Of a stretch of 64,000 nt of DNA, positions 56,479 through 63,886 are shown piece after piece. This DNA comes from a virus. How positions within the stretch are numbered: the stretch's first letter is position 1; each line of letters starts with the position of its first letter. Location: positions 1 through 64,000 of the IMG/VR virus record IMGVR_UViG_3300025122_000012. One strand, written 5' to 3'. A model generated the notes under the pieces. The model worked only from the letters and a program-made list of their open reading frames with translations, did no database searches and was not told where the DNA came from. The position numbers were made by a program, and so were the translations under genes.

Positions 56479-59400
56479 TTAGTAGATGAACCAATTTGAG
56501 CCATCTGTGTAAAAGTGGGCGGCCCCATAAGGAGAGTTAATATCAAAGCTCGCAACTCCATCAATAGTTTCTGACCCATCGCCGTCGATCGTGATAGCGT
56601 TGGCGCCGGCTTGGCCGGTCTCATCTTTAATAACATAAGTTTTGCCGGTTCCGGCTGCCGCGGCTACTGGCAGTGTTAGGGTCACGGCGTTAGATGTAGG
56701 ATCAACCCCTATATAATAGTCTGTTACCAATACTGTGTAAGTCGCGGCCGTAATGGCACTTCGAGGATATGTAATACCTCCCCCAAACGTTGAACTACCC
56801 GACACGTTCAGTGCCGCCCCCAAGGTCACGGCTCCCACAGCCTGTAGAGTACTGGATCCAGATATAGAACCGGTGGCCACCACTGACGAAAGGGAGCCAG
56901 TCCCCACCAAAGTTGTAGATCCCGTGACCCGTAGATACCCAGACGTTTCAAGGCCAGTTACAGAATAATGACGCGCGGAGCCTGAGACAGCGGCCGCTCC
57001 AATACCCGTTAAATTTGAACCATCGCCATAATAAGCAGCTGCATGAACGTTGCCTGTGACGGCTGTGTCTCCAGAGGAGGAAATAGAGCCCACGAGGACG
57101 GCGCCGGCCGATGAAGAAACAGCGCCAGCGAGTGTTGTGGAGCCTGTAACTTTCAAGTATCCCGAGGTTTCAAAACCCGCAACAGAGTAATGGCGCGCCG
57201 AACCCGAAACCCCTACGTTGGTCAAATTGGCCCCGTCGCCATAATATGCTGCCGCATGAACATTGCCTGTGACGGCTACATCTCCAGAGGACGAAACGGA
57301 GCTTCCGAAACGTGCTGTACTAGACGCAGATAACGTTCCCGTCATATTTAACGATGACACCGAACCAGTCCCCGCCAGGGTGACCGAACCAGAAGCCTTC
57401 AAATAGCCGGACGTTTCCATTCCTGTTGAAGAGTATTGACGTGCTGAGCCCGAAACGGCGTCGACACCGGTGAGGTTGGATCCGTCGCCATAATAGGATG
57501 CCGCGTGAACATTGCCTGTAACTGCCACATCTCCGGAGGACGAAACAGATTGAACAAAAGCAGCCCCATATGAAGACGAGAGTTGGCCGGCAGAGCCTAA
57601 GACGATGTCACCGGTGCGGCCGTCGGCGCCCAATTGAAGATCCGACGAAGAACCTGCCCTGAGTTCGAGCACTGCATTCGAGACAAGATTAAAGGTACCT
57701 GCTCCAGTAGAAGTAATTTCTGCGCCGCCGCCCGGTGATGTGAAAAGGATCTGTGGCGTGGCGTTGCCGGCGTTTGGAGCTAAAGTGATATCGCCCGCAT
57801 ACACCTGACCACTGGAACTCACGCTACCTGCTACTGTAACAGCCCCTGAAACATTAAGAGTGCTCCCCAGCGTAGTGGCGCCTACGGTTTGCAAAGTGCT
57901 GGAGCCCGATATAGAGCCCGTAGCAACAATAGAAGAAAAAGAGCCAGTTGCCGCCAAAGTCGCAGCCCCCGACACGGCCAGAGTGCTCCCCAAAGTAGTG
58001 GCACCCACAGCTTGAAGGGTGCTAGACCCGGACAAGGTACCAGATGCATTAACTGAAGAAAAAGATCCGGTTCCCCCCACGGTAAGCGTACCCGAAACGC
58101 TCAGTGCGCCCCCAAAAATAGAGTCGCCCACGATTTGCGTTCCCGCCGAACTAGAAAGAACGGCATCGGTGGGATTGTAAACAAGACCCGTGTTGCCCCC
58201 AAGCCCCAAAGAACCATCACTTTGAAAATCTTCTGTGAACACCACTCTATATGATAGATCACCAGTTGAGCTCGTGACGTCTATTCCGTCGGCTGAAAGA
58301 TTAGTAAGGCCTGAGCCGTCGCCATATAAGGTAGCCGCATGGAGGGCGCCACTAAGAGCTACATCGCCGGAAGATGAAAGAGACGACGCCCACGTTGCTC
58401 CCGCCGAAGATGAAAGCGACCCAACTAAAGTAGTAGACCCAGTTACTTTAAGGTATCCCGACGTCTCCACCCCCGTAACTGAGTATTGGCGGGCGGCGCC
58501 AGACATGGAAGTAAGGACACCGGTGAGGCCGGAGCCATCCCCATACAAAGTAGCTGCATGCAAGGCACCCGTCAAGGCCATATCGCCCGAGGAAGAGATC
58601 GACGACCCCCAAACGGCTCCGGCTGACGAAGACAGCGAGTTTGCTAAGGTTGTAGACCCGGTCACCTTCAAATAGCCGGATGTCTCTAGTCCAGTAGCAG
58701 AATATTGACGGGCTGATCCGGAAGCACTGGAGCCCACACCCGCTAAATTCGATCCATCGCCATAATAGGTGGTGGCATGAATGGCACCGGTGACGGCAAT
58801 ATCACCCGATGAAGACACAGAACCAGCCCAGGTTGCGCCGGCCGATGATGAAATGGCACCTTGAAGAGTTGTGGAACCCGTCACCTTCAGATAGCCCGAA
58901 CTTTCAACGCCTGTCGAACTATAAACTAGCGCCGAACCTGATGGCGCCAAATCACCCGTAGCCGCAATAGTAAGACCGCCCCCGGCGCCGCCATCTGTCA
59001 GGGTAATATTGCTCCCAGCAGTCAGTACTCGTTCTTGGGTGAGCGCATCCGTAGCTTCAAGCACCACGTACTGAGCATTGTTGGGGGCTTTGGGAACGGC
59101 AGGAGGTGGTGCCGGGGCGGGCTCTGATGAGGGTACGGCGCCCGGGCCAGATGTCACAATTTGCGGAGTCATCTCACCGCGGATGCGGAAGGTGCCGCGG
59201 CGCGCTTTTATGCACTCCGCACTAATTTGAAATTTGTGCTCTACTTGACCAAAGTAATAGCGCGTATCATTATAGGTTCGAGCAATCTCATAAAACTCAT
59301 CTCCATATTGAACAAAATCTCCAACACGGACAAAAAGATCTTGGTCTTGTGTGAGCCTCTTGCGATTAAAATTAACTGTGAGCTTCGTTTGGTATTCATA

Positions 59401-59670
59401 TCCGTAGCGCTCGTTCGTTTGTTCGTTTTCAACTGTAACGTACGCGTAAACACGCACAGGCGCAAGTGTAACCTTGTCAACAGCTTCGCCATAAATCGGG
59501 TGATAATTAGAATCTTCTAAACTCACGGCGTAATAGGCTATAGTTTGGCCTACTACGCGCTCGGCGAGTTCATCATTTACTTGTTTTACTAGGTCACGTT
59601 CTTTTTTGCCAAAGAACATGGGTGGGGGCGCTGATTCAGGTTGGTCCCACTTATTTACTGGATCTGCCAT
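56479..59670 (-). CDS. Fusion of connector/neck-like domain and long repetitive fibre
   Basis: 1063 aa. Residues 1-170 (FGKKERDLVKQVNDELAERVVGQTIAYYAVSLEDSNYHPIYGEAVDKVTLAPVRVYAYVTVENEQ..., then FVRVGDFVQYGDEFYEIARTYNDTRYYFGQVEHKFQISAECIKARRGTFR) resemble small structural proteins that in other large phages stand alone. A proline-rich linker (SSEPAPAPPPAVPKAPNN) then leads to about 800 residues of shaft repeats GSARQYS-x-TG-x-ETSGYLKVTGSTTL-SSSAGA-SSSGD-HAA-YGDGSGLTG. The C-terminus HFYTDGSNWFIY parallels the tips of the other fibres. The fusion would anchor the fibre directly to the virion. Confidence 0.7.
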   Translation of the reverse strand: MADPVNKWDQPESAPPPMFFGKKERDLVKQVNDELAERVVGQTIAYYAVSLEDSNYHPIYGEAVDKVTLAPVRVYAYVTVENEQTNERYGYEYQTKLTVNFNRKRLTQDQDLFVRVGDFVQYGDEFYEIARTYNDTRYYFGQVEHKFQISAECIKARRGTFRIRGEMTPQIVTSGPGAVPSSEPAPAPPPAVPKAPNNAQYVVLEATDALTQERVLTAGSNITLTDGGAGGGLTIAATGDLAPSGSALVYSSTGVESSGYLKVTGSTTLQGAISSSAGATWAGSVSSSGDIAVTGAIHATTYYGDGSNLAGVGSSASGSARQYSATGLETSGYLKVTGSTTLANSLSSSAGAVWGSSISSSGDMALTGALHAATLYGDGSGLTGVLTSMSGAARQYSVTGVETSGYLKVTGSTTLVGSLSSSAGATWASSLSSSGDVALSGALHAATLYGDGSGLTNLSADGIDVTSSTGDLSYRVVFTEDFQSDGSLGLGGNTGLVYNPTDAVLSSSAGTQIVGDSIFGGALSVSGTLTVGGTGSFSSVNASGTLSGSSTLQAVGATTLGSTLAVSGAATLAATGSFSSIVATGSISGSSTLQTVGATTLGSTLNVSGAVTVAGSVSSSGQVYAGDITLAPNAGNATPQILFTSPGGGAEITSTGAGTFNLVSNAVLELRAGSSSDLQLGADGRTGDIVLGSAGQLSSSYGAAFVQSVSSSGDVAVTGNVHAASYYGDGSNLTGVDAVSGSARQYSSTGMETSGYLKASGSVTLAGTGSVSSLNMTGTLSASSTARFGSSVSSSGDVAVTGNVHAAAYYGDGANLTNVGVSGSARHYSVAGFETSGYLKVTGSTTLAGAVSSSAGAVLVGSISSSGDTAVTGNVHAAAYYGDGSNLTGIGAAAVSGSARHYSVTGLETSGYLRVTGSTTLVGTGSLSSVVATGSISGSSTLQAVGAVTLGAALNVSGSSTFGGGITYPRSAITAATYTVLVTDYYIGVDPTSNAVTLTLPVAAAAGTGKTYVIKDETGQAGANAITIDGDGSETIDGVASFDINSPYGAAHFYTDGSNWFIY

Positions 59671-59730
59671 CTAGTCACCCCGCTTGTCTGCCCACTGGCA
59701 TTTAATAAAAGCTCATGGTAACTAGATAGT

Positions 59731-59790
59731 TTAGCTGTTCCGCTCCTCCCCTTTTGCGTAACGTGCGTGTCGCATACCATCTTCTACCAT
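59731..59790 (-). CDS. Possible tiny peptide gene (19 aa)
   Basis: In the 136-nt gap upstream of the 1063-aa fusion gene: ATG 59790, stop TAA 59731-59733, reading MVEDGMRHARYAKGEERNS. GGTGAGG lies very close upstream (2 nt), less than ideal. Codon usage is plausible but no homologue is known to me. The gap otherwise shows only a variant CTATCTA near 59726. Confidence 0.3.
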   Translation of the reverse strand: MVEDGMRHARYAKGEERNS

Positions 59791-59806
59791 AGCCTCACCG
59801 ATCCCG

Positions 59807-60247
59807 TTACCCTATGCCAGAGGAGCCGGACCAGTTCGAACCACTGGGAGAATTAGCTTTTACCATATTAATGGTGTCGGGGGCGATCCCCGTAAGGCCA
59901 GCAATCACCGAACAGTTATCAGATCCGCTTAAGAATACCTGTGTTACCTTAATGTCAAATCGCACTGGACCCGAGCCACTAGTTGGCGCGATCTCTAAAA
60001 ATCGATTGCCCTGATCAGCGCACGTTGGCACGCCGGCCACTCCGCCGCTAGAAAAGCCAACTCGAAGGGTGGCGTTGGTACTATCAAGATTTGACACCAT
60101 CACCCAGGAGGTAACATTAGGAAAATCAACCTGTGCTATCGCTAATGCGTCAGCCCGACAGCCGATGCTCCCTGTGGCCCACGGTTTACCGCTGACTTGA
60201 TAAGAGCCTACATTTTGAAGACCAACGTTATATTTAAAAGCTGCCAT
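59807..60247 (-). CDS. Virion structural/decoration protein, beta-rich
   Basis: 146 aa, GGAGAG before the ATG. MAAFKYNVGLQNVGSYQVSGKPWATGSIG is a short domain-start style shared by several phage virion proteins; the rest alternates strands (VTSWVMVSNLDSTNATLRVGFSS; GPVRFDIKVTQVFLSG) with a Gly/Ser tail (SPSGSNWSGSSGIG). Two internal cysteines. Probably a capsid or tail decoration. Precedes the fusion fibre gene. Confidence 0.55.
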   Translation of the reverse strand: MAAFKYNVGLQNVGSYQVSGKPWATGSIGCRADALAIAQVDFPNVTSWVMVSNLDSTNATLRVGFSSGGVAGVPTCADQGNRFLEIAPTSGSGPVRFDIKVTQVFLSGSDNCSVIAGLTGIAPDTINMVKANSPSGSNWSGSSGIG

Positions 60248-60288
60248 TATAATTCTCTCCGTTCATTAATTAGTTGTGACTCAGTGCT

Positions 60289-60510
60289 TTAACGCAACAT
60301 TTTTTCTTGTTGGCGCCTTTCCAACTTCTCTCGGGCCCTAATAGCCTTTTTCCGTTTCATCTTTCGGCGCACCGAAGGCTTGATATAATGATTTGTTCTC
60401 TGGCGGTATATTTCTAAAATTTTCTCATTCTTAACTTTTTTAATAAACCTACGAATTAATTTTCCAGACGATTCGTTTCGCCGCAAGTCGACCCGTACAT
60501 TGGTGGCCAT
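60289..60510 (-). CDS. rpsU: Ribosomal protein bS21
   Basis: 73 aa (E. coli S21: 71 aa). MATNVRVDLRRNESSGKLIRRFIKKVKNEKILEIYRQRTNHYIKPSVRRKMKRKKAIRAREKLERRQQEKMLR has the S21 features: an N-terminal strand, E-S-x-x-x-L-x-R-F-K/I-K, a helix, Y-x-K-P-S-x-x-R-K-x-K, and a long basic C-terminal helix. bS21 sits on the 30S platform near the anti-Shine-Dalgarno and is needed for initiation of many mRNAs. Phage bS21 homologues are reported from metagenomic and cultured aquatic phages and can be incorporated into ribosomes. It is embedded among virion genes, so is probably made late and may bias host ribosomes toward phage mRNA. Confidence 0.9.
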   Translation of the reverse strand: MATNVRVDLRRNESSGKLIRRFIKKVKNEKILEIYRQRTNHYIKPSVRRKMKRKKAIRAREKLERRQQEKMLR

Positions 60511-60522
60511 CAGAAGTATACC

Positions 60523-60966
60523 TTATTTCTTTCTCGCGCTCACATCTTGCATGTGGGCTCCCCAACTATTCCCAACAGAGCCAAATAAATTACTAATATC
60601 TACGCCGGCGTCGCCGGCCTCTACACCGGCAAGAGGGGCCGCGGCTGCAGCGCCCTGGAGCTGCTGCGGTCCTGGCGTTGTTCCTTCAAACAAATCTATG
60701 CCATTATAGGCCTGCGAGCCTATCGCTTCCATGAGCTTCTTTTTTTGTGCTTTCATTTTAGATCCCTGTTCCGCACTAAATGTGTTGCGCTGCATACGTG
60801 CTAGCGTTGGATCTACAGGGGGAGAAGCCGCTTCGATTTGCGGGGCGGCAATTCCTCTACTTACTTCGCCAATGATCCCCGAAAGAACACCATCTTCAAA
60901 CATCACCTCCTTGATGCATTCTTTAATCAGCGGCTTCAGAATTTGCTTTAACTGTGATTTTTTCAT
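60523..60966 (-). CDS. Small virion/prohead protein
   Basis: 147 aa. Starts with a basic helical stretch MKKSQLKQILKPLIKECIKEVMFEDGVLSGIIGEVSRGI, a pattern I associate with small head proteins of large marine phages, then Ala/Gly/Pro-rich disordered sequence. It overlaps the next gene by 4 nt (ATGA) and abuts bS21. May be an internal head or core protein. Confidence 0.55.
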   Translation of the reverse strand: MKKSQLKQILKPLIKECIKEVMFEDGVLSGIIGEVSRGIAAPQIEAASPPVDPTLARMQRNTFSAEQGSKMKAQKKKLMEAIGSQAYNGIDLFEGTTPGPQQLQGAAAAAPLAGVEAGDAGVDISNLFGSVGNSWGAHMQDVSARKK

Positions 60967-61538
60967 TTAACGCCCGATAATACCTTCCATCGATTGAGTC
61001 GACTTTCTTCTAGAAGAGCTTCTTCGTAATCGCTCACATCGCCAAGGTTCCCAAAGTCTTCCGGCGTCATATCAAACAGGCGTGCGCCTAGGCCTCCTAG
61101 GCCCTTGGTTTTCTTACCCTGTACATCTCCCGTAACGGGTGCGCCGGGGATATCCTGCGACAACCAGCCGCGGCTTACATACTTCTTTCGGCGGCCGTCA
61201 TCAGTAGCTTTTCGGCCAGCACGGCGGCCGTCAGCAGCTTCTCGATCGCCGCCTGTGAATTTCTTCCACCAGCCTTTCATCCTGCTTCCAACACCATCGT
61301 CAGAAGGGGAGTCGCCGCGGGTGCGGGGGTGTTCCTCCTCGGCTGGAGATGGCAACTCAATATCGTCGTCGGACGGGGGGATGTGGGCACGACTAGATCT
61401 CGGGTCTGGTTCTCCGGGGACGGTGTCAGACTCTACGCTTGATCTTCGACGACGCGGGCGGGAAACCTCAATTTGCAATTCTTCAGCTACCAGTTGGCGA
61501 AGGGCCTCATATTGCGGTGTAGAAGAAGGTTTAGGCAT
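60963..61538 (-). CDS. Hypothetical, highly charged prohead-region protein
   Basis: 191 aa. N-terminal helix (YEALRQLVAEELQIEVSRPRRRR), then a long Arg/Asp/Ser/Pro-rich disordered part, then RKKYVSRGWLSQDIPGAPVTGDVQGKKTKGLGGLGARLFDMTPEDFGNLGDVSDYEEALLEE. No recognised domain. Translationally coupled to the 60523-60966 gene (4-nt overlap) and 4 nt from the protease gene, so likely a head-assembly component or protease substrate. Confidence 0.55.
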   Translation of the reverse strand: MPKPSSTPQYEALRQLVAEELQIEVSRPRRRRSSVESDTVPGEPDPRSSRAHIPPSDDDIELPSPAEEEHPRTRGDSPSDDGVGSRMKGWWKKFTGGDREAADGRRAGRKATDDGRRKKYVSRGWLSQDIPGAPVTGDVQGKKTKGLGGLGARLFDMTPEDFGNLGDVSDYEEALLEESRLNRWKVLSGVK

Positions 61539-61542
61539 ACCA

Positions 61543-62142
61543 CTATTTTCCTATAATATCATCCAAGAGGCCAATGATCTTGTTCTTGCGTTGAATGCTT
61601 TCGTTCATCAATCTACTTTCTGAGATTCCCATAAAGGCATTAGGGGTCGATGGTTCCGAAACAATATCAAAGCAGATCAATTGAAAGTCATCCTCTACAA
61701 TCGTCTTACCCTGCTGCTCGGTCACAGACCCCATTCCGCGAGAGGAGATGCCGATCTTTACACCGGACTCAACAAGGGACCGGAGAATTTGGCCTGAGGG
61801 TGTATTAAGAACCTTCGCTTTGCCCATAACATTCGCCCCGTCCATCCAAACTTCTGTCATCATGTGAGACACATTAGCAAGGTTAATAATAGAAGACTCA
61901 GGATGATCGAGTTCTCCCAGAGCGCGGTTATCTTCTACGAGGCCCGCATATTTCTTCACTTCACGAGTAAGGATTGGGCCCGGGTAGACGCGTCCGTTAC
62001 CATTTTGAACGTCACATTCTTGAAGTTTACCCGTGAGCATCAGGCCCCCCTCACGGACAAAACTCTTCTCCGCTTCTGTCAGAAGATCCTGACAGATGCC
62101 GCCTTCACATAATTCATAGTACTCGCGGAGAAGCTGGGGCAT
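61543..62142 (-). CDS. Prohead core protease (gp21-like, S80 family)
   Basis: 199 aa. Characteristic blocks: LMLTGKLQECDVQNGNGRVYPGPILTREVKKYAGLVEDNRALGELDHPESSIINLANVSHMMTE, where His in ELDHP is the catalytic histidine, and VESGVKIGISSRGMGSVTE, where the serine of ISSRG is the nucleophile; then the C-terminal helix. This is the T4 gp21 fold that cleaves scaffold and capsid proteins during maturation. The order protease then scaffold then capsid matches T4-type heads, with fibre genes inserted between. It ends 4 nt after the 60963-61538 gene begins downstream. Confidence 0.9.
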   Translation of the reverse strand: MPQLLREYYELCEGGICQDLLTEAEKSFVREGGLMLTGKLQECDVQNGNGRVYPGPILTREVKKYAGLVEDNRALGELDHPESSIINLANVSHMMTEVWMDGANVMGKAKVLNTPSGQILRSLVESGVKIGISSRGMGSVTEQQGKTIVEDDFQLICFDIVSEPSTPNAFMGISESRLMNESIQRKNKIIGLLDDIIGK

Positions 62143-62148
62143 TCAGTT

Positions 62149-62796
62149 CTACCTACTCTTCAGGATGTCCGCTATGGTTTCCTGGACAAGTCTCTTGGTT
62201 TCGGAGCGCGAGAGGTCGCTTCGGGCCTCTTGCACAGCGCTTTTCTGGAAGGTGTTTCTTAATTTATCGTTAAGAGCACTGTATATCTTCTGATTTACCT
62301 GCGCGAGTCCATTCTCTTGTAGCCAGGGACCGCCGTCGCCCTGCTCTAAACAGGCTAAGTATCCTACTGCATTCCTCATCAATTCACATACTTCTTCACC
62401 CTCTGGGCACGGAGGGAGGGTCCGGAGTACCTCGCCACATATAGCTGCAGCGGCTTCGCCGCCGCGGGTAGAGCCTCCGCCTCGGCCGAGCTGTAGGGCT
62501 GCAGCCTCGTCCAACTTGTCCACATACTGGGTTATCATTCCTTCCAGATTGCCTCCTGCCACATTTCGAGGAGCTTCATCATCTGGGCGCAGCGCTGCGC
62601 CGGCTCGGGCTTCGGGATCTCTAGATGCAGAAAGAAGGCCCGATTCTAATATGCCCCTTAGCGCTTTCGTGGCGCTCAGCACTATTTGATCAAGCTGCTT
62701 AGCTATATTTGCCGACATCCCCTGCTCAAACAATACTGTCTCATGCAAGAAGTATCTTGGGTCTATTCGTTTTACATTTTTTCTATATCGTGCCAT
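62149..62796 (-). CDS. Hypothetical head-cluster protein with duplicated N-terminus
   Basis: 215 aa. MARYRKNVKRIDPRYFLHETV is an almost exact copy of the start of the small gene at 62839-62967. The rest is helical and acidic (NIAKQLDQIVLSATKALRGILES; AALQLGRGGGSTRGGEAAAA; VQEARSDLSRSETKRLVQETIADIL). No enzyme motif. Located just upstream of the prohead protease, so an internal head protein is likely. GAGGA lies 10 nt before the ATG. Confidence 0.6.
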   Translation of the reverse strand: MARYRKNVKRIDPRYFLHETVLFEQGMSANIAKQLDQIVLSATKALRGILESGLLSASRDPEARAGAALRPDDEAPRNVAGGNLEGMITQYVDKLDEAAALQLGRGGGSTRGGEAAAAICGEVLRTLPPCPEGEEVCELMRNAVGYLACLEQGDGGPWLQENGLAQVNQKIYSALNDKLRNTFQKSAVQEARSDLSRSETKRLVQETIADILKSR

Positions 62797-62805
62797 TATC
62801 TTATT
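62734..62805. repeat. 72-bp direct repeat, copy A (start of the 62149-62796 gene)
   Basis: Matches 62905-62976 with only 4 mismatches in 72 positions, all synonymous in the shared reading frame. Includes the ATG and 9 nt upstream. Confidence 0.9.
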
Positions 62806-62838
62806 TCCTCAGAGTGTGGGGCCCCGGGGCGAGCCTCC

Positions 62839-62967
62839 TCACAAGTTTGTCCGGGATGCTCTCCCGATTGGTCCTCTTGGCCCCCGCCCATCAGCTGATC
62901 GATCTACTGTCTCGTGCAAGAAGTATCTTGGATCGATTCTTTTTACATTTTTTCTATATCGTGCCAT
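62839..62967 (-). CDS. Small gene with a copied N-terminus (42 aa)
   Basis: ATG 62967, stop TGA at 62839-62841. The first 21 residues are MARYRKNVKRIDPRYFLHETV, identical to the next gene; the next 21, DRSADGRGPRGPIGRASRTNL, are basic and different. The four nucleotide differences from the sister copy are all synonymous (CGA/AGA, ATA/ATC, GAC/GAT, CAT/CAC). It has no strong ribosome site of its own. Either a short protein under selection or a decaying duplicate. Confidence 0.5.
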   Translation of the reverse strand: MARYRKNVKRIDPRYFLHETVDRSADGRGPRGPIGRASRTNL

Positions 62968-62976
62968 TATCTTATT
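62905..62976. repeat. 72-bp direct repeat, copy B
   Basis: Second copy of the N-terminal segment, 171 bp from copy A. Confidence 0.9.
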
Positions 62977-63064
62977 CCTAAAAAGCTTAACGTGGACACG
63001 AGCCCACCGATAGTCAGCTTCCTTTGCAGCAACGTCGCACTGGTTGAAGTATCCATTTTTGCAT
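62967..63064 (-). pseudogene. Region upstream of the duplicate, possible broken or leader ORF
   Basis: AGGAGGT (63071-63077) lies 6 nt before ATG 63064, but that frame stops after 16 codons (MQKWILQPVRRCCKGS). A second ATG (63056) opens 29 codons ending at a TAA overlapping the next ATG (TAATG). A third frame, in phase with MARYRKN, is open and protein-like (NGYFNQCDVAAKEADYRWARV). A run of five A lies near the start, so one base gained there would join the strong start to the small gene. Could be a frameshifted gene, a leader peptide or chance. Confidence 0.35.
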
Positions 63065-63075
63065 TTTATTACCTC

Positions 63076-63378
63076 CTAACGATCGTTTTTAATTCCGTTA
63101 TCATCTACCAGCATACTTAAAAAGTACGATGTTCCGGCACTGATGCATCCGCATATAAATGCAGTTACGGGACTATTACTGAATGTAAATAGTTCGGTCC
63201 AGGGGTTAATCCCCCAAAGAAAAAGCCCACTCCAAAATCCCACACAAAGAGGACAATGCAAAAGTGTTCCCCAAAAATGACTTTTTGTAGAAAGAAACCT
63301 TACGCGTTCAAAAATTGATCCGTAAACTATGATGAAAGTTAAGCCGTAAGCAGCAAGAATAAAATGTAATAATTGCAC
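63076..63378 (-). CDS. Small membrane protein (DUF1360-like)
   Basis: Longer frames start upstream inside the next gene; GTG 63378, overlapping its neighbour's stop (TAATGTG), gives 100 aa. Two or three hydrophobic segments: LLHFILAAYGLTFIIVYG, then the conserved HCPLCVGFWSGLFLWG, then AFICGCISAGTSYFLSMLV. The Cys-x-x-Cys-x-G-F-W-x-G motif fits small DUF1360-type phage and bacterial membrane proteins of unknown role. It ends at 63076 beside a strong ribosome site for the following region. Confidence 0.65.
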   Translation of the reverse strand: MQLLHFILAAYGLTFIIVYGSIFERVRFLSTKSHFWGTLLHCPLCVGFWSGLFLWGINPWTELFTFSNSPVTAFICGCISAGTSYFLSMLVDDNGIKNDR

Positions 63379-63379
63379 A

Positions 63380-63886
63380 TTAATAACGATATCTGAGCGG
63401 GTAGTAGTAGTACCCGGGACGCATCGCTCCCTTCTCAGCATATTGTGGTACTTCACCGAACTCTGTGGAATCCTGGTCGTCCGGATGGGTATACATATCT
63501 TCTAGCTCTTTCTCGTATTCGTCAGCTACGCGATCAATGTTTGCCTCATGGTCAATAAATTCTGCAATCACATAGACTGCCGCCTGTAGTGAGTTGATTT
63601 GTTCGTTGCTAAATACAACGGCTTCGAGGGAACGAAAAACGTGGCCCCCTTGAATTGTCGATCTGTCGATAACACCTTTGTCGGCCAGCAGTTCTAGCAG
63701 ACGATTTTGATAATCGTAAACATCTTCTGTAGCCGTTGTTTTTGGAAAGGTCACCACTTTCATCTTTTCGGGGATGACGGCAATATCAATTTTTTTGTGA
63801 TCCATGATGAGCAGTGAGCCATCAAGCGCCTTGCGGGCATTTAGCTCTACTGTTGCTTGTGGTCCGCCGATCTTGATCCTAATCAT
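63380..63886 (-). CDS. Virion/prohead-associated hypothetical protein
   Basis: The first in-frame start is at 63907, but ATG 63886 (preceded by a few GAA codons of the upstream gene) starts MIRIKIGG, the more natural N-terminus; 168 aa. Contains ATVELNARKALDGSLLIMDHKKIDIAVIPEKMKVVTFPK, then YDYQNRLLELLADKGVIDRSTIQGGHVFRSLEAVVFSN, a conserved small-protein pattern I connect with head-gene neighbourhoods of T4-like marine phages. A Tyr-rich C-terminus (GYYYYPLRYRY). Function unknown. Confidence 0.6.
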   Translation of the reverse strand: MIRIKIGGPQATVELNARKALDGSLLIMDHKKIDIAVIPEKMKVVTFPKTTATEDVYDYQNRLLELLADKGVIDRSTIQGGHVFRSLEAVVFSNEQINSLQAAVYVIAEFIDHEANIDRVADEYEKELEDMYTHPDDQDSTEFGEVPQYAEKGAMRPGYYYYPLRYRY

